Source: Desulfobulbaceae bacterium (lineage in GTDB: Bacteria; Desulfobacterota; Desulfobulbia; Desulfobulbales; Desulfurivibrionaceae). From it: a stretch of DNA of 5,782 bases. The stretch spans positions 1 through 5,782 of the forward strand of contig PWOG01000074.1 of NCBI GenBank assembly GCA_003557565.1, given 5' to 3'. This document shows positions 1-5,569 of the stretch, piece after piece (position 1 is the first letter of the stretch; the number at the start of each line of letters is the position of its first letter). Under the pieces are notes generated by a model. The model ran no database searches. It was given only the letters and a program-made list of their open reading frames with translations, and was not told the DNA's origin. Both the position numbers and the translations under genes were made by a program.

Positions 1-1983
1 AATGGTCCGGCTGGCCGCCACCCCGATCATGTGCTGAATGGCGCCGGAAATACCCACCGCCAGGTAAACCCGGGGGCCCACCGCAGTCCCGGTCTGGCCA
101 ACCTGGAAGGCTCGTTCGACATACCCCTGCTCCACAGCCGCCCGGGAAGCTCCTTTGCCGGCCTTGACCCGGTGTTTTTCGCCCACCGTGGTCACCAGTT
201 CATCCAGCAGACGGGCGTAATTTTCCCGGCTGGCCAGCCCCTTGCCGCCGCCGACAATGACATCGCAGGCAAAATCCACCTTCCGATCGCAACCGCTTAA
301 CCGTTCGACAATGGCCAGGCTGAGGTCACCCTCGCTCAACTCCACCCGATGCTCGATTATCTCCCCCCGGCGGGATGGATCGGCGGGCCGGCGCTGCATC
401 ACGCCCGGCCGGGCGGTGGCCATCTGGCATACGGATTGACGGCTGCAGATGGTGGCCATGACATTGCCGCCCAGAGCGGGCCGGGTCTGCAGCAGCACCG
501 CCAGCTGCCCTTTGCGGGAGATGTCAGCGATGGTCAGCTCGGTGCAGTCGGCAGTCAGGCCGCAACCCACCCGGTAGGCAACCATGGGGGCCAGCACCCT
601 GCCCTGGGGAGTGGCGCCATAGAGCATAATCTGGGGCTGATAGGCCTTGAAAAGATCGGCCACCGCCAGTCGGTAGCTGGTGGGATCGAAATCCTCCAGC
701 AGGGGATCATCCAGCAGGTAAACCTTGTCGGCCCCGGCGGCGATCAACTCCGGTGCCAGCTCACCCACCCGGTGGCCGGCCAGCACCACTCCCACCGGCA
801 CCTCCAAGGAATCCGCCAGCTCCCGGGCTTTACCGGTCAATTCCAGGGTGGCGGCATTGATCTGCCCTTCTTCGTGCTCAGCCATGACCCAGACCTCACC
901 GTGGTAGGCCGTTTCCCGCCGGACCAGGCCGTCCAGCATGGCGGTTGCCACTTTCGCGGAGAGTTGCAGCTTTTCCGAGGCCAGCACCTTTTCCCGCACC
1001 TCGCCGGTTAACTGCTCCGGCCCGTCGACTCCAAGATCAGCCAGGATTTCGACCAGCCGGGCAAAGTCCTCACACTCTTTGTCGGTACTTTCAAAGGGGC
1101 GGTCAAACCAGGAGGTGCGCCGCTGGGGCAGGCGATAGACAGGGCTATCACTGGTTTGCTCTGCCGCCCCGGTCTGCTCTTCGCTCAAGGACCGGCGAAG
1201 CACCTCGGCCAGCTCGGCCACCGAGTGCAACTGCTGCCCCAGGCGATTGGTTTTAGGGGGCGGGAAAACCCGGATCACCCGGGTTTTGGAATCCGCCCCA
1301 CCCATGGCGGTGGGCTGGACATCGTCGGCGCCCCACTGGACCAGATCGCTGCGCCTGGCCCGCCGGGCGGCGGCAAAGGAAGCGTAAAGGGGATACTCGT
1401 ACTGGGCGACGGTAATCACCGCCGGCCGGTGCCGGGCCTCGGCCACCTGGCTGCCCCCGGAAATGATATGGTAAAACCGGAAGCGACCATCGACATAATC
1501 CACCTCGGTGGCGTAGGGTATGCAAGCAATCCCCAGTTCCTCGGCGATCTGGGGCGGAACCTGGGCGGTGTCACCATCCACCGACTGCATGCCGGCGACC
1601 ACGAAAAAATCATCATCGCCGCCCAGCATTTCGGCTTTGATTTTTTTGATGGCATGGGCCAGGGGGTTGGCGGTGGCCGGGGTATCGGCCCCGCCCAGAA
1701 CCCGGTCGGTGAGCAGCACTCCCGTATCGGCACCCCGGCTCAGAGCGTAACGGAGCACCTCTGCGGCCGTGGGCGGTCCCATGGAAAGGCAGATAATCCG
1801 GGCTTCGTGATCGGCGGAAATTTCCCTCATCCGCCAGGCAAAAGACAGAGCCTGGGCGTCGAGCTCATTGATCACACTGGCCAGCCGGGACCGGATCAGG
1901 TTGCCGCTCACCGGATCAAAGGCGTTGTCGGTGATTCGCGCCACATCGGGCACTTGTTTTACCAGAACAATATAATTACTCAT
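1..1983 (-). CDS. etfB/etfA: Fused electron-transfer flavoprotein, beta domain then alpha domain (partial, C-terminus beyond left edge)
   Basis: A single open frame of 661 visible residues with no in-frame stop. Residues 1-270 form an EtfB domain: start MSNYIVLVKQVPD, DRVLGGADT at 93-101, DGDTAQV at 136-142, and a C-terminal TRVIRVFPPPK segment ending near 244 followed by a helix. Residues about 270-360 are a linker with no family I recognise. The EtfA domain begins at EVWVMAEHEEG (about 363) and carries the FAD-binding signatures GGGKG (578-582), QVGQTG (627-632) and GISGAIQH (644-651). About 30-40 residues are probably missing. ETFs are cytoplasmic heterodimers that pass electrons between flavin dehydrogenases and quinone or ferredoxin acceptors. 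The DGDTAQV and DR..GGADT motifs resemble the FixA/clostridial group in which the beta subunit binds a second FAD; actual bifurcation is inference. No upstream in-frame start is possible because a TGA lies at 1992-1990. It lies 79 bases downstream of aat. The partner dehydrogenase or Fe-S oxidoreductase would lie beyond the left edge. Confidence 0.93.
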   Translation of the reverse strand, partial: MSNYIVLVKQVPDVARITDNAFDPVSGNLIRSRLASVINELDAQALSFAWRMREISADHEARIICLSMGPPTAAEVLRYALSRGADTGVLLTDRVLGGADTPATANPLAHAIKKIKAEMLGGDDDFFVVAGMQSVDGDTAQVPPQIAEELGIACIPYATEVDYVDGRFRFYHIISGGSQVAEARHRPAVITVAQYEYPLYASFAAARRARRSDLVQWGADDVQPTAMGGADSKTRVIRVFPPPKTNRLGQQLHSVAELAEVLRRSLSEEQTGAAEQTSDSPVYRLPQRRTSWFDRPFESTDKECEDFARLVEILADLGVDGPEQLTGEVREKVLASEKLQLSAKVATAMLDGLVRRETAYHGEVWVMAEHEEGQINAATLELTGKARELADSLEVPVGVVLAGHRVGELAPELIAAGADKVYLLDDPLLEDFDPTSYRLAVADLFKAYQPQIMLYGATPQGRVLAPMVAYRVGCGLTADCTELTIADISRKGQLAVLLQTRPALGGNVMATICSRQSVCQMATARPGVMQRRPADPSRRGEIIEHRVELSEGDLSLAIVERLSGCDRKVDFACDVIVGGGKGLASRENYARLLDELVTTVGEKHRVKAGKGASRAAVEQGYVERAFQVGQTGTAVGPRVYLAVGISGAIQHMIGVAASRTI

Positions 1984-1995
1984 GCGTGATCATGG

Positions 1996-2012
1996 CTCCT
2001 CTGGTTCTCCTC
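1996..2012 (-). promoter_or_regulatory. Two tandem GAGGAG Shine-Dalgarno-like sites before the fused ETF gene
   Basis: On the minus strand GAGGAG occurs at 2012-2007 and again at 2001-1996. The nearer copy is 12 bases from the ETF start at 1983, which is longer than usual, and only 2 bases from an out-of-frame ATG at 1993. That ATG opens a five-codon frame (MITHE, stop TAA at 1978-1976) overlapping the first two ETF codons. The ETF start is still preferred because MSNYIVLVKQVPD matches the usual EtfB N-terminus. Confidence 0.5.
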
Positions 2013-2062
2013 AGCCTGTACAACACTTGCGGACATAAAAAACGGCGGCCCAACAAAGGCGG

Positions 2063-2761
2063 TCACTGTAAAAATTCCGCCCGGGGTCTGCTGAACCACG
2101 AGTCATGGTCGGAAATATCCAGGGCAAGACGCTGGTAAAAAATCCGGGCCGGAATCACCCGGGCTCCCAAGCGCAGCAGATGATCGCTGCGGACCTGACA
2201 GTCGATCATACTGCCGCCGGAATGCTTCAGGGCGGCAACCAGATGGGCCAGGGCCGCCTTGGAGGCATTGGCCTCCCGGCTGAACATGGATTCACCGAAA
2301 AACACCTTGCCCAGGGCTACACCGTAGATACCCCCCACCAGCACCCCATTGCGCCAGCATTCCACCGAATGGGCATAACCCTGCTCATGGAGGCGGCAGT
2401 AAGCTTCGATCATCTCTTCCCCCAGCCAGCTGCCTTCCTGCCCCGGCCGGTGAATTTCAGCGCAGGCCCGGATCACCCCGGCGAAATCACGATTGATACT
2501 GAAACGAAACCGGCCCTGCCGTAAAATTCTGGCAAGTCGCCGACTGCAGTAAAACTCCTCGGGAAACAGCACCAGCCGAGGATCCGGCGCCCACCAAAGA
2601 ATGGGCTCCTCCGGCGCGTACCAGGGGAAAATTCCCATCCGGTAGGCCAGCAGCAGACGCTCGGGGGAAAGATCTCCACCCACCGCCAGCAGTCCGTCGT
2701 ACCGGGCCATTTGCGGAGGCGGAAACATCACGAGATCGGAATCAAGCTGATAAATCGGCAT
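2063..2761 (-). CDS. aat: Leucyl/phenylalanyl-tRNA-protein transferase
   Basis: This enzyme transfers Leu or Phe from aminoacyl-tRNA to proteins with N-terminal Arg or Lys, marking them for ClpS/ClpAP degradation in the cytoplasm (bacterial N-degron pathway). The 232 residues agree with the family (E. coli 234) and the conserved blocks are in order: GGDLSP at 28-33, AYRMGIFPWY at 39-48 (E. coli AYQRGIFPWF), WWAPDPR at 56-62, HSVECW at 131-136, GGIYGVALGKVFFGESMFS at 143-161 and IDCQ at 186-189. By alignment from memory D187 and Q189 match the catalytic Asp186 and Gln188 of E. coli. The start gives the usual N-terminal length and the next upstream in-frame codon is a stop. The nearest GGAG is about 16 bases before the ATG, so the ribosome site is weak. 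It sits 92 bases after the sugar dehydrogenase and 79 before the ETF gene, same strand. No clpS or clpA is in the window. Confidence 0.97.
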   Translation of the reverse strand: MPIYQLDSDLVMFPPPQMARYDGLLAVGGDLSPERLLLAYRMGIFPWYAPEEPILWWAPDPRLVLFPEEFYCSRRLARILRQGRFRFSINRDFAGVIRACAEIHRPGQEGSWLGEEMIEAYCRLHEQGYAHSVECWRNGVLVGGIYGVALGKVFFGESMFSREANASKAALAHLVAALKHSGGSMIDCQVRSDHLLRLGARVIPARIFYQRLALDISDHDSWFSRPRAEFLQ

Positions 2762-2791
2762 AACAGTTATCTGATTGCTCCATTTTCAGTT

Positions 2792-2820
2792 AATTACCAG
2801 CGGCCGCCGGCCAATTACCA
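2792..2820. repeat. 8-base direct repeat flanking a GC-rich palindromic core, upstream of aat
   Basis: AATTACCA occurs at 2792-2799 and 2813-2820, a 21-base period or about two helical turns. The core between them is CGGCCGCCGGCC-like. It occupies the middle of the 92-base gap between the sugar dehydrogenase stop and the aat start. Such spacing would suit a dimeric or tandem regulator site, but two 8-base copies can arise by chance. No convincing promoter or terminator is visible in this gap. Confidence 0.3.
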
Positions 2821-2853
2821 ACCTACCGGGATGAAACTCCGCCGTAACGGGCC

Positions 2854-3975
2854 TTACAATTGTTCAGGATTTACCACCAGCAGGAGGTCATCCTCATCGG
2901 TGGCCACCCCCCGGCCATCCCGGTTGCTGGTAAGAACATAGAGAAAATCTCCCGGCCCTGCCACCACATCCCGCAACCGGCCGAAGTCACCTTCCAGGTG
3001 GGGGGTCAGGACCGGGTCCCGGCGGTCGAGATTGAACTGATAAAGGGTTCTTCCCCGCAAGCCGGCAAAATACATGGAACCGTCAAGCACGTCCGCCCCC
3101 GAAGGCGCCCAGGTATCCCGGCCGCTGTGCAGCACCGGCGATTCCAGGCCGGGCTCTTGCTCATCACCCCTGATTATTGGCCAGCCATAGTTGTTACCCG
3201 CTTGGACCAGGTTGATCTCATCGCGCGCCACCGGCCCGTGCTCGGTGGACCAGAGGTTACCGGCCCCGTCCCAGGCCAGGCCCTGCGGGTTCCGGTGGCC
3301 GTAGGAATATACCGGGGAGTCGGCAAAGGGATTGTCGGCGGGGATGGCGCCATCATCGTGCAACCGCAGAATCTTGCCGGCCAGGGAGTCCCGGTCCTGG
3401 GCAAGTTCGGGCACTGCCGCATCACCGGTGGTGATATATAGCAGGCCGTCGGGGCCGAATCTGATGCGGCCGCCATTATGGGTGCGGGCTCCGGGAATCC
3501 CCTCGATGATGGTCTGCGATTTGGTCATGCTCAGGTTTTCCAGGGTGTATGCTACCACTTTGTTGGCCACACCGGAACCGTTATCATAGGTATAATAAAG
3601 ATAGACCAGCCGAGTCTCGGCAAAATTTGGGTGGAGAGCCAGCCCCAGGAGTCCGCCCTCCCCGATGTGCCTGACCTCTGCCACTTCCAGGACCGCTTCG
3701 GTCATCAGTCCCTGCCGGGGATCCACCAACCTTACCCGGCCCGGCCTTTCGGTCAGCAGAATCCCGCCATCGGGGAGAAAATCAAGGCTCCAGGGAATTT
3801 CCAGGCCGATGGCCAGCACGGAAAAGGCCTGATCCATGGCCCCTTCTTCCAGGGGCAGGGTAACGGCCCCGGAAAGGTTCCGCTCCCGTTTGCCGACAAA
3901 CTCATGCCACAGCAGGGTAACACCGACTGCCGCGAGGATGATGACCACAATCAACGCCTTAGAGGTTACACGCAT
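2854..3975 (-). CDS. PQQ-dependent sugar (aldose) dehydrogenase-like protein, GSDH/YliI family, membrane-anchored
   Basis: A 373-residue protein, close to the length of E. coli YliI (Asd). Residues 7-23 are a hydrophobic segment without a lipobox Cys, so it is probably an uncleaved anchor or signal peptide placing a six-bladed beta-propeller in the periplasm. Family motifs in order are PWSLDFLPDG (61-70), GEGGLLGLALHP (105-116), THNGGR (165-170), YGHRNPQGLAWD (225-236), EHGPVARDEIN (245-255) and GNNYGWP (260-266). By analogy with soluble glucose dehydrogenase, H166 is the likely catalytic base and R228/N229 contact PQQ; that mapping is from memory of the family. The family oxidises aldoses with broad specificity, so the substrate cannot be read here. 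No PQQ biosynthesis gene is in view. Minus-strand AAGGG (3987-3983), 7 bases before the ATG, supports the start. First of three leftward genes; its leader contains two hairpins. Confidence 0.93.
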   Translation of the reverse strand: MRVTSKALIVVIILAAVGVTLLWHEFVGKRERNLSGAVTLPLEEGAMDQAFSVLAIGLEIPWSLDFLPDGGILLTERPGRVRLVDPRQGLMTEAVLEVAEVRHIGEGGLLGLALHPNFAETRLVYLYYTYDNGSGVANKVVAYTLENLSMTKSQTIIEGIPGARTHNGGRIRFGPDGLLYITTGDAAVPELAQDRDSLAGKILRLHDDGAIPADNPFADSPVYSYGHRNPQGLAWDGAGNLWSTEHGPVARDEINLVQAGNNYGWPIIRGDEQEPGLESPVLHSGRDTWAPSGADVLDGSMYFAGLRGRTLYQFNLDRRDPVLTPHLEGDFGRLRDVVAGPGDFLYVLTSNRDGRGVATDEDDLLLVVNPEQL

Positions 3976-4010
3976 GGCAGAACCCTTGTTGTTGTAATGG
4001 CAAAGGGGAA

Positions 4011-4047
4011 CCGGGAAATCATTCCCGGCCCGGCCGGAAATGGCCGG
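4011..4047 (-). other. Two adjacent hairpins in the leader of the sugar dehydrogenase gene
   Basis: CCGGGAA at 4011-4017 pairs perfectly with TTCCCGG at 4022-4028 around a 4-base loop, and CCGGCC at 4030-4035 pairs with GGCCGG at 4042-4047 around a 6-base loop. They are separated by one base and end 24 bases before the AAGGG ribosome site. Neither is followed by a U-run, so they are not typical terminators. They could affect leader RNA stability or translation, or be chance products of GC-rich sequence. Confidence 0.4.
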
Positions 4048-4146
4048 TAGCAGAAGATGTAAACCGCACTGTCGTGCATAAGCAGTCTATCACACCAGCA
4101 AGCCGCCGGGCAAAAGCAATGTCCCGGCAGGCGCAACAATTCCCGG

Positions 4147-4255
4147 GTAAGCGATCACGGGGCACCGCATCTTGCCGCCATCGAGCCGGCTCACGTACTG
4201 AGGTACGCATCGCCGTCTCGCTTGCCGCAACCTGCGGTGCCCCGTGATCGCTTAC
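4147..4255. repeat. 109-base palindromic element (REP- or MITE-like), intergenic
   Basis: The outer arms 4147-4168 and 4234-4255 are perfect 22-base inverted repeats beginning GTAAGCGATCACGGGG. The next 22 bases inward (4169-4190 against 4212-4233) pair at 16 of 22 positions. The centre is CGTAC-TGAG-GTACG at 4194-4207. The whole element can fold into one long hairpin or cruciform. CTTGCCGC also appears in direct orientation in both halves (4171-4178, 4221-4228). There is no coding frame, no obvious target-site duplication and no U-run for termination. A dispersed palindromic repeat family is the most likely class; this is inference from structure alone. Confidence 0.8.
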
Positions 4256-4263
4256 TCCATGAT

Positions 4264-4281
4264 TGCCCCGTGATCGCTTAC
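4264..4281. repeat. Extra 18-base copy of the palindrome's right arm
   Basis: TGCCCCGTGATCGCTTAC at 4264-4281 repeats 4238-4255 exactly with a 26-base period. It is also inverted relative to the left arm, so it could compete with the adjacent right arm for pairing with 4147-4164. It ends 10 bases before the -35 box of the sigma factor promoter. Confidence 0.8.
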
Positions 4282-4291
4282 ATTGCCGGGC

Positions 4292-4319
4292 TTGACATGT
4301 TCCCGCAGCCCGTTATTAT
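4292..4319 (+). promoter_or_regulatory. Sigma70-type promoter for the sigma factor operon
   Basis: A perfect -35 box TTGACA (4292-4297), a 16-base spacer and a -10 box TATTAT (4314-4319, five of six consensus bases) face the sigma factor. A transcript would begin near 4326, leaving a leader of about 100 bases that is AT-rich just before the gene. I saw no clear GGAAC/CGTC-type ECF promoter here, so housekeeping transcription is more likely than simple autoregulation. Confidence 0.7.
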
Positions 4320-4413
4320 TTACTGGTCGCTGAGCACCTTAGCCAACCACTCCACCGACCGTATTAACCATACATAACATAACGGCATCACAATTAAAAT
4401 GGTCAACCCTGCC

Positions 4414-4418
4414 GGGGA
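4414..4418 (+). promoter_or_regulatory. Ribosome binding site deciding the sigma factor start
   Basis: GGGGA lies 7 bases before the ATG at 4426. The in-frame ATG at 4399 is preceded only by AT-rich sequence without a Shine-Dalgarno match, so 4426 is preferred. Confidence 0.6.
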
Positions 4419-4425
4419 CAATCCC

Positions 4426-4962
4426 ATGCACCCAAGCGATGAACAGCTGATGGCGGCGTACGCCGACGGTGATCCGGAGGCTTTCGTCGTCCTCTACAAC
4501 CGGCACAAGGACCGGATAATGGGCTATCTGTTCAGCCGGCTGAAGGACCGTGACGAAGCCGAAGAGGTGTTTCAGGGAGTCTTTGCCAAACTGCATGCGG
4601 CCAGGGGTAACTACCATGAAAAAACGCCTTTTCTGCCCTGGGTTTTCACCATCACCAAAAATGCCCTGACTGATCACCTCCGCAAACACCGGACTCGTCG
4701 CCGTTATCTGCTGATCCTGCAGGAAACCGAGAACACAAGGCCGGAGCAGCCCGCCACCGGCCTTGCCATTGGCGATGCCTTCGCCGAGCTTGCCTCTCTC
4801 AATCGCACCCAGCGCAAGGCTCTGGAATTGCGTTTTAATCGGGATTCTTCTTTTGCGGAAATCGCCGCCCGGCTGCAAACCACCACCGGCAATGCGCGCC
4901 AGCTGGTCAGCCGCGCCGTTCGTCGCCTGCGCCTTATCATCAACCACAAGGGAAAACGATAA
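4426..4962 (+). CDS. ECF-type (extracytoplasmic function) RNA polymerase sigma factor
   Basis: 178 residues, a normal ECF length. It recruits core RNA polymerase to a dedicated promoter set. Sigma region 2 covers about residues 5-93: it opens with DEQLMAAYADGDPEAFVVLY (5-24), has the core-binding region 2.2 block DRDEAEEVFQGVFAKL (41-56), and the -10 recognition part around FLPWVFTITKNALTDHLRK (69-87). A short linker (94-118) leads to region 4 (119-172) with LNRTQRKALELRF and a helix-turn-helix in FAEIAARLQTTTGNARQLVS. There is no C-terminal extension. The stop overlaps the start of the membrane protein gene by one base (TAATG), indicating translational coupling and suggesting that partner regulates it. 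The start at 4426 rests on GGGGA 7 bases upstream; a start at 4399 would add nine residues. Its ECF group and regulon cannot be read from sequence alone. Confidence 0.93.
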   Translation: MHPSDEQLMAAYADGDPEAFVVLYNRHKDRIMGYLFSRLKDRDEAEEVFQGVFAKLHAARGNYHEKTPFLPWVFTITKNALTDHLRKHRTRRRYLLILQETENTRPEQPATGLAIGDAFAELASLNRTQRKALELRFNRDSSFAEIAARLQTTTGNARQLVSRAVRRLRLIINHKGKR

Positions 4963-5504
4963 TGGCACAATTCCCCCATCCCTGCGAGCACGACGGTGAT
5001 TTTGCCGGTTTTGTCGATGCCGCCCCCCTTCCTCCGCGGCCGGCGACCGACGAGGCCATTATCAGGCGCGCCCGTGACGGGCTGGTACCCACATGGGGCA
5101 AGAGCCTGGCAAAACTGCTGGCCATACAGGTGCCCGCCGGCCTGCTCACCCTGACCGTCTGTCCCCAGTTCGGGCTTGGTGCCGCAACACACCACAGCCT
5201 TTTGCACACCCTGCACGCCTCCCATCCAGCGGCGCTCTATTATCTCTCCTGTGGGTTGATCTTCGTCCTCTTCGGCGCCCTGCTCAGCGGCCTGGCCGCC
5301 GACCGCCGGGACCTGAGGGCACTGGGCCCCGGCCGGTACGCCTGTTTTGCCGGTTACAGCCTGGGCGCCTATCTGATCCTTATGCTGCTGGGCACCGAGG
5401 CCTTTATCGCAGCGTCGCTTTTTTGGGTGATCGGGGCTGCGGCCGGCTGTGCCGCCGGTTTTGCCCTGGGTCACCGTCTCAAGACAGCCACCGCCGGCGT
5501 TTAA
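4962..5504 (+). CDS. Four-segment membrane protein coupled to the ECF sigma factor; candidate anti-sigma factor or sensor
   Basis: 180 residues; I do not recognise the family with certainty. The first 45 residues are hydrophilic and probably cytoplasmic. Hydrophobic segments follow at about 48-66, 90-112, 126-143 and 146-169, predicting four membrane helices with both termini inside. A conserved-looking CPQFGLG (66-72) closes the first helix, and the loop before the second is histidine-rich (H76, H77, H82, H85, H88), with further Cys at 97, 127 and 163 and a Cys/His cluster at H6, C8, H10. The loop would face the periplasm, so metal or redox sensing is possible but is inference. Its position (TAATG overlap, AAGGGA 8 bases before the ATG) fits the usual sigma/anti-sigma operon. 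No zinc-binding anti-sigma HxxxCxxC motif is present. It resembles in layout, but is shorter than, six-helix DUF1109/NrsF-type anti-sigma proteins. A terminator begins 8 bases after the stop. Confidence 0.85.
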   Translation: MAQFPHPCEHDGDFAGFVDAAPLPPRPATDEAIIRRARDGLVPTWGKSLAKLLAIQVPAGLLTLTVCPQFGLGAATHHSLLHTLHASHPAALYYLSCGLIFVLFGALLSGLAADRRDLRALGPGRYACFAGYSLGAYLILMLLGTEAFIAASLFWVIGAAAGCAAGFALGHRLKTATAGV

Positions 5505-5511
5505 AGACAAC

Positions 5512-5546
5512 AAAAAGGCGGGGCCCGCCCGGGCACCCGCCTTTTT
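5512..5546. terminator. Bidirectional Rho-independent terminator between convergent genes
   Basis: AAAAAGGCGGG (5512-5522) pairs perfectly with CCCGCCTTTTT (5536-5546). The loop can add four more pairs (GCCC 5523-5526 with GGGC 5531-5534) with one bulged base. The T-run on the right serves the sigma factor operon and the A-run on the left becomes a U-run for the leftward gene ending at 5570. Confidence 0.9.
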
Positions 5547-5569
5547 CCGTAATAAGCCTGCGGGGAGGT

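Larger units (their letters stand above)
3976..4425. other. Divergent intergenic region with no supported gene
   Basis: 450 bases between the leftward sugar dehydrogenase and the rightward sigma factor. It holds, left to right, the dehydrogenase ribosome site, two adjacent hairpins, a small palindrome GCAC-TGTC-GTGC at 4066-4077, a long palindromic repeat, an extra arm copy, a sigma70-type promoter facing right and an AT-rich leader. I did not find a convincing leftward promoter: candidates around TTGCTG (4094-4089, minus strand) lack a well-spaced -10 box. Confidence 0.7.

Noticed and set aside
349..1989. Long rightward open frames (349-1011 and 1156-1989) opposite the ETF gene
   Set aside because: They are the same-phase antisense of the fused ETF frame, low in family resemblance and rich in Gly/His/Pro/Gln, as expected for a shadow in GC-rich DNA.
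2013..2062. Rho-independent terminator after aat (T-run near 2036-2041, minus strand)
   Set aside because: The run of six T follows a C/G-rich stretch, but no complementary stem precedes it.
2860..4050. Rightward open frames opposite the sugar dehydrogenase
   Set aside because: Antisense shadows of a gene with intact family motifs; their products show no recognisable domain and no clear ribosome site.
4019..4210. Leftward 63-codon open frame in the divergent intergenic region
   Set aside because: It runs through the left half of the palindromic repeat and the leader hairpins, has no ribosome site and its product has no protein-like pattern.
4147..4281. CRISPR array
   Set aside because: Only three arm copies, in mixed orientation with unequal spacing and no spacer-repeat periodicity.
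4345..4375. ECF-type autoregulatory promoter (AACC...CGTATT) before the sigma factor
   Set aside because: The spacing between the two boxes is too short and the GGA part of the -35 motif is absent.
4339..5513. Leftward open frames (4339-4968 and 4704-5513) opposite the sigma factor and membrane protein
   Set aside because: The opposite strand encodes a clear ECF sigma factor and a hydrophobic protein with good ribosome sites; these frames are shadows.
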